A DNA stretch of 64,000 nucleotides from Sapria himalayana (Eukaryota > Streptophyta > Magnoliopsida > Malpighiales > Rafflesiaceae): positions 36,063 through 100,062 of the forward strand of contig JAREIK010009560.1 in assembly GCA_029783825.1 (NCBI GenBank), read 5' to 3'. Of the stretch, positions 25,216-38,442 are shown one piece after another. The position numbers and the translations under genes were made by a program. The first letter of the stretch is position 1; the number at the start of each line of letters is the position of its first letter. A model generated the notes under the pieces. It ran no database searches. It had not been told where the DNA came from and saw only the letters and a list, made by a program, of their open reading frames with translations.

Positions 25216-26823
25216 AGATAGATCAGTAGATATATACACAAATAAGGTAAAAAATATATAGACAAATAGATAAATTGATCGATAGATACATAGATACATA
25301 GACAGATTGATAGAAAGATTGATAGATAGATTTATAGACAATTTAAAAATAGATTGATAGATATATTGTTAGACAAAAAAATTGATAGATTGATATATAG
25401 ATAGATAGATGGATAGAGAGACAAATAGATAGTCAGATAGATAGATAGATAGATAGATAGATAAATAGATAGCTCGACAGATAGATAGACATATAAAAGA
25501 TAGATAGATAGACAGATATATATATATATATATATACATATAGACACTTAGATAGATTAAGAGATAGGTAGATAGATAAACAAATATATAAATAGACAGA
25601 CAGATAGACAGATAGATAATTATTTAGAAAGATAAATAGATATATAGACAGATAGATTTACAGAAAGATAGAAAAATTGATATTTAGATAGATAGACATA
25701 TAGATACATCGATAGATAGATAAATATATCGATAGATAGATAGACAAACAAATAGTTAGATAGATAGACAGACAAACAGATAGACAGTTAGATTGATTGA
25801 TTTATTTATTTATTTATTTATTGATACGTATATAGAATGTTATAGATATAGACAAATAGATAGACAGATAGATAAACAAATTGATTGATCGATATTTTGA
25901 TCAACAGATTGATAAATAGATTAACAGGCAGATTGATAGACATATTGATAGAAACAGTGATAGATAGATAATTAAAAAAACATATAGATAGATAGATAGT
26001 TAAATAGATAGATACATAAAGTGATAGATAGATAGAAAGATAAATAGATAGATAGATAGAAAAAAGATGGTTAAATAGACAGATAGATAGATAGATATAT
26101 ACACAGATAGATAAACAGATTCATATACAAATAGATAGATAGATAGGTAGATAGAAAGACAAATAGATAGACAGATATATAGATAGATAGATAGATAAAC
26201 TAATATATTGATATATAGATAGATATACAGATACATTGACAGATAAATAGAAAGATAGATAGAAAGAAACATAGAAAGATAGATAAATAGATAGTTAGAT
26301 ACATAGACAAATAGATAGATAGATATATAGAAAGATTGATAGATAGATAGATGACAAAAAAATAGATAGATAGATAGCTAGATAAATAGAAAGATATATA
26401 GAAATATAAATAGACACGTATTTATACAAATAGATTGATAGATAAAAAGATATATAGATTGAAAAATAGATAGACTAATAAATAGAGAGATAGAGAGAGA
26501 GAGAGAGATAATAGATAGATAGATAGATAGATAGATAAACAGATAAATAGCAAGATATATAGACAGATAAATAGAAAGATAGATAGAAAGATAAATTGAT
26601 AGAAAGATAGACAGATAGACGTACAGAATGTTAGATAGAACGATTGGCATATTGATAGATAGATAGATATTAATAGATAATAGATAGACAAATAGATAAA
26701 TAGATATATAGATAGAGACACAGATGATTTGAAAGCTAAATAGATAGATATATAGAAAGAAAGATAGACAAATAGATATAAAGGTAGATAGATTGAAAGA
26801 TATATACATAGATAGATAGGTAG

Positions 26824-26860
<37 letters not shown>

Positions 26861-27645
26861 GACGAATAGATAGCAAATAGATAGATAGATTGATTGATAT
26901 ATAGATTAATAGATGGAATAATAGATAGATTCATAGATAGATTGATAACTAGATTAATAGATAGATTGATAGATAGATATATAGATAGATAGATAAACAA
27001 ATAGATAGATATTTACTTACATAGAAAGATAGATAAAAGATAGATTGATAGTTAGTTAGATAATTAGATAGACAGATATATAGACAAATAGATAGAAAGA
27101 TTGATATTCCCATTGATAGACAGATAGATAGATAGAATGTTAGATTGATTGACAGATTGATAGATATATTGATAGACAGATTGTAGACAAATTTATAAAT
27201 AGATAGATAGATACATAGATAGCTATATAGATATATAAAAAGATTGACACATATATACAACTAAATAGATAGATAGATTGTCAGATAAATAAATAGATAG
27301 ACAGATTGATAGACATATTGATAGATATATATATATATATTAATAGATAGATAGACATATATAAACACAGATAGATAGAGAGATAGATAGATAGTCAGAC
27401 AGATATAAATATAGATAGATAGATATAAATATAGATAAATAGATAGACATATAGATAAATAAATAGATAGATAGATAGATAGAGAGATAGACAGACAGAT
27501 AGAGAGACAGACAGATAGATAGATAGATAGATAGATAGACAGATAGATAGACATATTGATAAAAAGTTAGATAGACAGATGGATAGACAAATAGATATAT
27601 ATATATATATAGTATATATATATAGATAGTTAGATAGATAGATAG

Positions 27646-27683
<38 letters not shown>

Positions 27684-28711
27684 CATAAATAGATATATAG
27701 ATATATAGACATAAAGATATAGAAATAAATTAATATTGTGATAGATTGATAGACAAATAGACTAAAAGATAGATAGATAGATAGATAGATATACAGATAG
27801 ATAGATAGATACATAGTTAGAAAGATAGATAGATATATAAATAGATGGATAGGCAGATAGATTGAAAGATAGATAGATAGATAGATAAATAAATAAATTT
27901 ATAAAAAGATAGAAATACAGATAGATAAACATATAGATATATAGATTGATAGACAATTTGATATATAGACAGATAGATAGACAAATAAATAGGTAAATAA
28001 ATAGTCAGATAGGTTGATATATACATAGATAGATAGATAGAAAGTTAGATAAACAAATAGATAGATAGATAAATAGATAGAAACATAGATAGAGAGAGAT
28101 AGAAAGATTAACAGAATGATAGATAGATATTAAGATTGATAGATAGACATACAAGTTGATTGATAGAAAGATAGATATTTGGATAGATAGATAGATGATA
28201 GACAGACAGACAGATATATAGACAGATAGAAAGTCAGATAGATAAACATATAGATAACAGATTGATAGTTATTTAGATAGATAGATAGATAGATAGATAA
28301 ACATGTAGATAAATAGTTAAATAGATAGATTGATAGATAGAAAGAAAAAAGAAAGAAAGATATATATATATATATATACAGATAGATAAATAAATATATA
28401 GATAGCCAGATAGATAGATAGATCGATAGATTGATAGATATATAGATAGATAGATAGATAGATGATAGATAGACAGATATGTAGATATAAAGACAGATAG
28501 AAAGTCAGATAGATAAACATATAAATAGACAGATTGATAGATAATTAGATAGATATATAGATAGACAAATAGATAGACTGATAGATAGATAAAAATTTAG
28601 ATAGATAGATAAAAATTTTAATAGATAGATAGATGTATAGATAGATAGAGAGATAAATAGAATAGACATATAGATAGATATTTAAATAGATAGAAAGAGA
28701 GAGAGAGAGAG

Positions 28712-28758
<47 letters not shown>

Positions 28759-29458
28759 GATAGATAAATAGACAAATAGATAGATAGATAAATAGCTAGA
28801 TATATAGATAGATAGATAGATAAACATATAGATTTAAAGATAGATAGATAGATAGATTGACAGATAGATATAAAGTTAGATAGACAGACATACACACAGA
28901 TAGATATATAGATATATATATATATATATATAGACAGATAGATATACAAATAGATAGAAAAATAAATATATAAATAGAAAAATGAATAGAGAGAAAGAAA
29001 GACATATAGATAGACAAACAGATAGATAGACAAATATATAAATAGATAGATATATAGATATATAGAAAGCTAGCTAGATAGATAGACTAATAGATAAATA
29101 ATTATATAGATAGATAGTCAGATAGATAGATATATTGATTGATTGATACATAGATAAAAAGATAGATATATATATATATATATATAAATAGACATATAGA
29201 TAAACATATAGATAAATAGTTGTTAGATAGATAGATAGAATGATAGACAAATAATTAGACATAAAGATAGATAGATAGAGAGATAGATAAACTAATTAAT
29301 AGATAAATAGATATATAAATAGATAGATAGATAGACTGACAGGTAGATAGAGAGTTTGATAGTTATATTGATACACAAATTAATATACAGATTGATAGAC
29401 ATATTGATAGACATATAGATAGACTAATAGATAGATTGATAAACAAATAGATAGACTA

Positions 29459-29497
<39 letters not shown>

Positions 29498-30009
29498 GAT
29501 TAATAGATAGGTAGATAGATAGATAGATTGACAAATAGATAGACACATAGAAACATAGATAAATAAATAGACAAATATAGAGAGAGAGAGAGAGAGAGAG
29601 AACTAAATAGATATATAGATAGATAGATAGATGGATGGATTAATAGATAGATATATAAATATATAAATAGATTTATAGATAACAAGATAAATAGATAGAT
29701 AGATAGATAGTCATCAGATAGAGATATAGATAGATAAATAGATAGACAGATGATAGACATACAGACAGATTGATTGATTGATTGATTGACAAATAAAAAG
29801 GAAAATAGATAAATATATAGATAGACAGATTAATAGACAATTAGATAGATATATAAATAGGTAAATAGATAGACAGATAGATAGATAAAAATATATATAG
29901 ATAGATAGAAAAAAAATAGATATATATATATATAGATAGACAGACAGACAGACAGACAGAGAGAGAAATATATATATATATATAGATTGTCACATAGATA
30001 GATAAATTG

Positions 30010-30059
<50 letters not shown>

Positions 30060-30725
30060 ATATATATATATATATATATATCTATATATATATATATATA
30101 TATATATAGACATATAGACTAATAGATTGATAAATATATAGATAGATACACTGATAGATTGAAAGATAGATTTACAGATAGATAGAAATTTAGATAGACA
30201 GATTGCAAGATAGATATATATAGATAGATAGATAGATAGATAGATAAATATATAGATAGATATATATACAAATAGATAGACAAATAAATATATAAATAGA
30301 AAAACAAATAGATAGACAGATAGGCATATAGGCATATAGATAGTAAAATAGATAGACAACTAGAAAGAAAGAAATAAAGAAATAAAGAGATAATTTATAT
30401 AGAATGATAGAAAGATATCTAGATAAATAGACTAATAGTAGATAAATATATAGATAGATAGTCAGATAGATAGATAAATAGTTATTTAGATAGATAAATA
30501 GAAAGATAGATAGATAGGTGATAGATAGATAGATAGAATGATAGACAAATAATTAGACATATAGATAGATAGGTAGATAAATAGATAGATAGATATATAA
30601 ATAGATAGAAAGATTGATTTATTCATAGATAAATAGATAGCTTTATTGTTATATTGATACATGAATTAATACACAGATTAATAGATATATAGATAGACTA
30701 ATAGATAGATAAACAAATAGATTGA

Positions 30726-30760
<35 letters not shown>

Positions 30761-31251
30761 ACGGATAGATTGATAGATTGACATATAGATTGATAGATTG
30801 ACAGATAGATAAATAAATAGATAGACATTTAGATAGACAAAAAGATAGATAAATAGATAAATAAATATACAAATATATAGAGACATAGACAAATAGATAG
30901 ACAGATAGATAGATTAATAGATAGATATATAGATACGTAGATTGATAGATAGATAGATAGAAAGACAGACAGATAGAAAGATAGATAGATAGAAAGACAG
31001 ACAGATAGATAGATAGAAAGACAGACATATTAGAAGATAAATAGATAGAAAGACAGACATATAGATAGATAGATAGATCGACATACAGATAGATAGATAC
31101 ATAGATAGTTAAATTGAGAGAGAGAGAGAGATAGAAAGTTAGATAGACTAAAAGATGGACAGATAAATAGACATATTGATATATAGAAAGATACATAGAA
31201 AGTTGATAGATAGGTATATAGATAGACAGATAGATAGACAAATAGATAGAT
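23079..31251. repeat. Degenerate GATA satellite, block 3
   Basis: The longest uninterrupted block, 8.2 kb, with the same strand sense as the others. It contains many (TA)n runs, short (AC)n at 26823-26841 and 29480-29498, and GA runs. Collinear internal repeats show higher-order structure: 23308-23480, 24829-24985 and 25231-25395 are copies, as are 29221-29470 and 30527-30760. Confidence 0.97.
31244..31251. repeat. Left hAT target-site duplication
   Basis: AGATAGAT precedes the hAT end. The 8 bp after the other end (34819-34826) read AAATAGAT, seven of eight identical. hAT elements duplicate 8 bp. Because the target is GATA repeat, chance similarity is high. Confidence 0.55.
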
Positions 31252-31449
31252 TAGATGTCTCAAATGGGTCGTGCCTAGTTGTCTCGGCACATTTTTGGTC
31301 CGCCCGATCGTGTTTCCATGTCTGGAAAGGCCCGACATGGTTCCTCTTTTGTGTCCTGCCTAGCCCAACATGATTTCTTAAATTCACGCCTGGCACTGGC
31401 CCGCTTCCACGACCACTTTTTTACCGAGCCGGGTCAGGCCCATACGTGC

Positions 31450-31900
31450 TGGGTTAAAAAATTTTTTTTATAATATTTATGTAATTATAAAATATAAAAT
31501 TAGATTAGATAATATTTAAAAAATAACAATATTTAAATTATAAATTGAACATTTTTGAATAGTTATAAAGTTTAGTTTTTTATATTATTTGTTTTAATTA
31601 TGTTTTAACTAGATTAATAGATTTAAATTATAATTTATTAGAATTAAATTTTAGAATTTTTAATGAAATTCTTAAACACAAAAATAAAATAAACATAAAA
31701 TTTCTTTTACAAAAATTACAAAGCCACAAAGCCAAACCAAATGCCCAATCCAAAGCAAATACAATGTAAATTAAATTAAGTACAAAAAATTAAAATCAAA
31801 AAGCAGCATCAAATAAAACTCAAGGCTCATAAGTATATGCATAAATATAACATAAGTGTTGCTGTTAGTGTGTCGCAATTCCGTCAACTATCAGGCATCA
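31450..31900. other. hAT 3' non-coding region
   Basis: AT-rich sequence lies between the GC-rich left end and the end of the transposase relic. No coding sequence is seen. Confidence 0.5.
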
Positions 31901-31914
31901 AGTGGCAACCTTAT

Positions 31915-33850
31915 TAATCATCAATCAGTGAATCATTATCATCATCAACCTTAACATCAAAATCAATATCATATAGGTCATCATCAGCAACAACTCCTTC
32001 GCTTTCACTGTAGTCCTTGTCCCAGCACGATCCTGGATGCTAAATCTCAAATCATTCCAATCCTTCATGCATACTAAACCTCAATAATATCTAGATGTAA
32101 TCTCGATCTTCTATCCGAAATCATATTCACTACAACAGAAAAAGCAAACTCTGATGCTATGCTCGACACTAGAGGAGTCAGCAGATTCCGTGCCATCTTA
32201 GATATCATGGGAAAGGTGGACTCATATGATTTCTACCACTGTAATATATCAAGATTCTTAATATTAAAATGTGATAGGATTGAGCAATAATCGGTATCTA
32301 AGAACCGAGAAAGCTAGCTCCTATTCGATGGTCCACCCCGTCATTTCCCCTTTGCTAATTGAATGAAAAAAATCATCATTTCCAAATATGGTATCTATTT
32401 CCGTACTTACAGTCTCGCTACTACTACCACTATACCTAGTATCGTAGTATGTGAAAAGGTTAGTCAACTTCTCATGAATGAACCCTTCCGGTGGGTCTTC
32501 CAGGTTCAAGCACGAGGAAATGTAAGTCAACATGTTTTCTACCCCTTCCACCTTAACCCTAGGGTCCATGCATGCAACGAGACAATAAATAGATGGAATG
32601 GTTGACAAATACTTTAAGTACTTGGTTGCCAACTCTGTAATTAGCTAAGTGTCGGGTCAGCCCAATACTTCCTAAACATGCTACTAATGTTGCATATGTA
32701 CCTGAGTGCAAGGCAAGTCATGAAAGTATAAACCGATGAACACATGTTCATCATGTCATAAAAAATCTTCAGGAATTTCATAATTGAAATTCCTATAGCA
32801 TAGTATTGTCAATAAAAAGTTCGTCACTCTTACTATTTATGTAATCAGATATCACGTATTCGTATCCAACACTTAATCCAATATCAGGTACGTATTATTC
32901 CAACCATGTCTTACATCCAATTGGAATTTCTTCTTCTTATGATTCGTAGACAAATAGAGACTATCGAACTCGTGTTGTCTACGAGACATGTGAATGTATT
33001 TTAGTGAGTTAAGTATAATATTCAAAGCAGGGGAACACACCTTCATATTTGTTTGTAGAGTCAAGTTAATCACGTGATACATCCATCTAACGTTGAAAAT
33101 CTCTTTTAATTGTGAATCTCTAATATTCCTAACAAACATGTTAATCGCTCTCTATTATTAGATGCGTTATCGAATGTGATACTAAAAATTTTATTTTGAA
33201 TTTTATATTCTCTAAAGATCTGCATCATATACTCAAAAATGGCCGGGCCATCATGAGGATAAAGAATCTCAGAGAATCCTAATATTTATTTTATTCATCA
33301 TCCATTTAGAATTTACATGATGGGTTGTGAGTCATGCAAAAGATGAATCATCATGACTAGTCCAGATATCGGACATCACAGACACCACACCACTATATAC
33401 CATAAATTTATTAATTATTATTTATTTTTCTAACTTATAAAATATTAGTATGTCATTCCTAGATGTGGAACTAGGAATCCTTTGATAAACAGGCTCAAAA
33501 TATGTTTGCAGATGCTCACTACTCTTGGATCTTCTGAAAATCTGATCGGAAGACCAATCAAGGTGATAAGTTTGGTCATGCATTCCCTACCCAACTCACT
33601 ACGGTATATGAACGGGGTAAACTTTGAGATTGAACTCGATCCAGCATCAAAAAAAGACTTGCTAAGTTGGGTTTGTCTAAGATCTAATGCACCATATTTT
33701 TTGGTGCATATTTCGGCATGCCTCTTAAAGTGCTCAGTCCCTACCACACTCTTACAAGTAAAAATTTTATTACAATATTTGCATAGTGTTGTTTCTTCTT
33801 CCTCACCCCTAATATTTTTTGTTTTATTGTATTAAAATGAGTCGAAACTA
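31915..33850 (-). pseudogene. hAT transposase relic (BED finger, catalytic core, dimerisation)
   Basis: The minus strand preserves the hAT family order in broken frames. The BED-zinc-finger end lies at about 33660-33720 (EHFKRHAEIC, with KYGALDLRQTQLSK following). A DDE-core-region fragment at 32873-33139 carries RWMYHVINL, NSLKYIHMS and FQLDVRHGWNNTYLIL, typical of the region preceding the insertion domain. A further fragment at 32480-32632 has YCLVACMDPRVKVEG. The C-terminal dimerisation region at about 32100-32220 reads MARNLLTPLVSSIASEFAFS and DRRSRL. A tail rich in aspartate codons, in another frame, ends near 31915. Stops and frameshifts separate these blocks, so no active transposase can be made. 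Family identity is strong. Confidence 0.87.
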
Positions 33851-34590
33851 CAAAAGTCCCCCTAGTTTTTTGTTTTTTAGATGTATGGGTTGAGACAACT
33901 AAAGAAACAAAAATTTCAACAGCCTCAGAGCTTTGTGTAAAATTTTAATTTTCTAAATTTAAATTATTTTCATTAGTAATAGTCATTTTTTTGCTTTTAT
34001 AGACAAGATGATAGCTTAAAGAGTAGAGAGAGAGAGAGAGTAAAAAAACTAATTCTTTTTAAATATTAATTATTATTTAAAAATTTTAGTTGAATAATTA
34101 AAAAAATAAAAATATCCATAAAGCACAGTAAAGTTAAAGCACTTATACCACATGATGACCAAGAATCCAACTTCCAAAGCCAAGCCCGAGTGCAAGTTGT
34201 GAGTCCCAAAAAGCCTTGCGAAAATTCTAAGAGAGAATTTTAGGAGAGAGATATTAGAGAGTAGTGTGAATTAATATTTTTTAAACACATAAAAATTAGA
34301 GAGAGGGAGGTTTTTATGGAATATAATTAAGAAATTTTGTTTTAAAAAATATTTTTTTAATATTTTATTTATTTTTTGGGGCTGAATCATGTGGGGCGTG
34401 AGATTCAGCCCCATAGCCGTTGGAGGCAAAATCCAAAGACTAAAATTCAAAAAATTTTATTTTTTTTATTTTTTTTAAATTTCGAACCTTTGGGGATTGG
34501 GGGCAGGCCAATAGGGTGGGTGGGGAAGGGGGGATGGAAGAGAACCTGAGCCTAGGTAGTTTTCAAAACTATTGGGCTCATCTTCTATGG
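33851..34590. other. hAT 5' non-coding region
   Basis: AT-rich sequence upstream of the transposase relic, with a GA run at 34026-34040 and a perfect hairpin at 34377-34413. It probably held the element's promoter and leader; no specific signal is clear. Confidence 0.45.
34377..34413. other. Perfect 12-bp hairpin in hAT
   Basis: TGGGGCTGAATC (34377-34388) and its exact reverse complement (34402-34413) flank a 13-base loop. It stands out as GC-rich in an AT-rich context. Confidence 0.7.
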
Positions 34591-34818
34591 CAAGGGTGGT
34601 TTAGCGGGTCGTGACGAAGTGCTGTGCCAACGGGCACGGAACCATGCTGGGCCAAGCACGACATGAGGCCCTGTTGACCTCGTCACAACACGTGAAGGTT
34701 CATGCAGTAAACAAGCAGGGCACAAGAACAGGCACGAAAAATCATTGTGCAGTGCTAGGCGGGGTATGGCAGAAACGTGTCGTGGCTCGTTCTGGGCCGA
34801 AACATCATTCTACCTCTA

Positions 34819-34890
34819 AAATAGATAAATAGATAGATATATAGATAGAAAGATAGACAAATAGATAGATAGATATATATATATATATAG

Positions 34891-34954
<64 letters not shown>

Positions 34955-35962
34955 ACAGACAGACAAACATATAGATAGATAGATTAATAGATAAATAGAA
35001 AGATAGACAGATAGTTAGTTAGTTAGATATAGAGAAAGATAGATAGATATATAGACAGATAGATTGAATGATTGATAGATAGACAAAATGATAGACAGAT
35101 TATTAGACAGATTAATACATAGAAAATAGGTAGATAGATAGAAAGATAGATAGATAGATAAATTGATAGATTGATAGATTGATTGATTGACAAATAGATA
35201 AATAGATAGATAGATTGATTGATTGACAAATAGATAAATAGATAGATAGATAAGTAGACAAATAGATAGAGAGATATAAATAAAGATAGATAGAAAAGAG
35301 ATAGGTAGACAGACAGATAGATAGATAGACAGATAGATAGATTGGTAAATAGGTGGATAGATAGAAACATAGATAGACAAATAGATAGATATATAAATAG
35401 AATAATAGATTGATAGATTAATAGACATTTAGATAAACAAATTGATATATAGATAGATAGTTAGTTAGATAGAGAAATAGGTAGAAAGATAGTAGAGAGA
35501 GAAAAAAAAGATAGTTAGACATATAAATAGATCAAAAGATTGACAGACATATAATTAGATAGATAGAGAGATAGATTGATTGAATAATAAATATATAGAT
35601 AGACTAATAGATAGATATATAGACAAACATATAGATGGATAGATAGATAGATAAATAGAAGGTAAAAAGATATATAGATAGTTAGATAGACTAATAGATT
35701 GATAGATATTTTGATATGTAGATAATCATATATATATAGACAGTTAGATACAAAAAAAGAAAGAAAGAAAGATAAATAGATAGAGATACAGATAGATAGA
35801 GATATAGATAGATAGATAATTGATAGATAGATAGATAGACAGGTAGATAGATAAATAGATAGATAGATAGATAAACATATAGATAGATATTTAGATAGAT
35901 AGACAAATCTATATACAGATTAATAGACATATAGATAGATAGATAGATATATAGATAGATAG

Positions 35963-36007
<45 letters not shown>

Positions 36008-37863
36008 AAGATAGAAAGATATAAATAAATAGATAGATATATAGACTGATAATAAGATAGATTGATTTATAGACTATTCAAAAGACTGATTGATAGACAA
36101 ATTTATAGACAGATTGATAGATGGATAGATAAGCCTATTAGATAGATAGATAGATAGATAGGCCGATAGATATAGATAGCTATATATATAAATGGACAAA
36201 TAATTAAAGAGATATATTGAAAAATAGATAGATAGAGAGACAAATAGATAGACAAATAGATTTTCATATAGATAGATATATAAATAGATAGAAAGAAAGA
36301 TAAATAAATATATAGACATATAGATAGAAAAATTGATAAATAGATAGATAGATAAATAGATAGACAGAAAAATAGATAGAAAGATATATAGATAAATAAA
36401 TAAAAAGATAGATAGACATGTAGATAGATAGATAGATATTTTGACAGATAGATAAATAGATAAAGATAGATAGAAAGATGAATATATAAATAGATAGAAA
36501 GAAAGATAGTTAGTTAGATAGATAGATAGAAAGATTTATTGATAAATACATAGATAGATAGATAAATAGACATATAGATAAAGATATAGAAATAAAGATA
36601 GATAGAAACTAGATATATAAACTGATATATAGATAGATAGATAGGCAGATAGATAGATAGACAGACAGATAGATAGATTAGTAAATAGGTGGATAGATAG
36701 AAACATAGATAACTAATAGATAGACATATAGATAGAAAGATAGAAAGAATAATATATAGATAGATATTTAGAAAGATAGATAGTTAGATAAACAAATATA
36801 TATATATATATATATATAATATATAGTATATATATATAATATGTAAGTTAGATAGAGAAATAGATAGATAGATAGATAGTTAGACATAAAAATAGATCGA
36901 TAAAAAGACAGACATATAAAGAGATAGATAGATCGGTAGATTGACTGATATATATATTATATATATATATAGATTAATAGATAAGATAGATAGAGACAGA
37001 CAGACAAATATATAAATAGATGGTAGTAAGATATATAGATAGTAAGATAGACTGATAGATTGATTGATTGATAGATATATTGATATATAGGATTAGATTG
37101 ATTGATTGATTTAAAGAGAGATAGACTGATTGATAGAAAAATTGATAGGCAGATTGATAGATATATAGATAGACCTAAAATAGATAAATAGATATATAAA
37201 TAAATAGACATATAGATAGATAAATTATTGAAAGATAGATAGATAGATAGATAGATTAAAAGATATATATATAGAGAAATAGATAGAAAGAAAGTTAGAT
37301 AGATATATAAACATATAGATGAGAAATAGATAAATAGATAGATAGATAGATAGATAAGAGATAGATAGAAAAAAAGATTGATAGATATGTAGAAAGATAG
37401 ATATTTTTACATATAGATAGATAGATAGACAGACACAAAGATGGATATTAAAATAGATAGATAAAGAGAGAGTCAAATAAAGAGTGAGATAACAAGAAAG
37501 ATAGATAGTTAGATAGATTTATTAATAGTCAGATAGATAGACAAATAGATAGAGAGATAGATAGACAAGTAGATAGACAAATATACATATAGATAGATAG
37601 ATAAATATATGCAATGATAGACAAATAGATAGACAGAAAGATAGATATACAGATATATAGATAGATAGAGAGACAGATAGATAGATTAATAGTTAGATAG
37701 AAAGATAGTCAGATTGAAAGATAGTTAGATATACAGAAAGAATGATAAATATATTGATAAATATATAGATAGAAATGTATAAAAATAGATAGTTAGATAT
37801 ATAGACAAAAATATAGGTAGATTATTAGATAGATTGATACACAAAAAGTTAAGTAGATAGATT

Positions 37864-37894
<31 letters not shown>

Positions 37895-38402
37895 TAGGAG
37901 ATTGATTGACAGATAGATAGATTATAAAAAGATAAATAAATCAAAAGATAGATAGATAGATAGATAAATAGACATATAGATAGACAACATGATAACTAAT
38001 TAGCAAGATATATAGAAAGAAAGAAAGATATATATATAGATAGACAGAAAGATATATAGATTGATATATAAAATTATTGATAAACATATAGATATACATA
38101 TAGATAGAAAGATAGATAGATAGATTGATTGATTGATAGAAAGATAGACATATATATAGATAGATAGATAGCTAGATCGACTGATAGATAGATATATAGA
38201 TAGACAGACGGACAGATAGATAGACAGACGGACGGATAAATAAAAATAGACAGACATACAGACAGATAGATATTTAGAATGATTGATTGATAGTTAGATA
38301 GATAGATAGAAAGATACATAGTTATATAGACAGATAGATAGACAAATACAAAGTCACATTGATACACACACACACACTCACTCACTCACTCACTCACTCA
38401 CT

Positions 38403-38442
<40 letters not shown>

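Larger units (their letters stand above)
31252..34818. mobile_element. hAT (Ac/Tam3-type) DNA transposon
   Basis: The element lies cleanly inside the GATA satellite. Its ends are TAGATGTCTCAAA on the left and, reverse-complemented, TAGAGGTAGAATG on the right, both fitting the loose TAGNGNTG-type hAT terminus. Both ends are followed inward by GC-rich sequence with GGGCC/GGCACG motifs (31260-31450 and 34590-34810), a feature of a widespread plant hAT group. The interior encodes a decayed hAT transposase on the minus strand. Confidence 0.88.

Noticed and set aside
33482..33835. Plus-strand 117-codon frame
   Set aside because: Antisense of the hAT BED-finger region; only the minus-strand translation matches a family.
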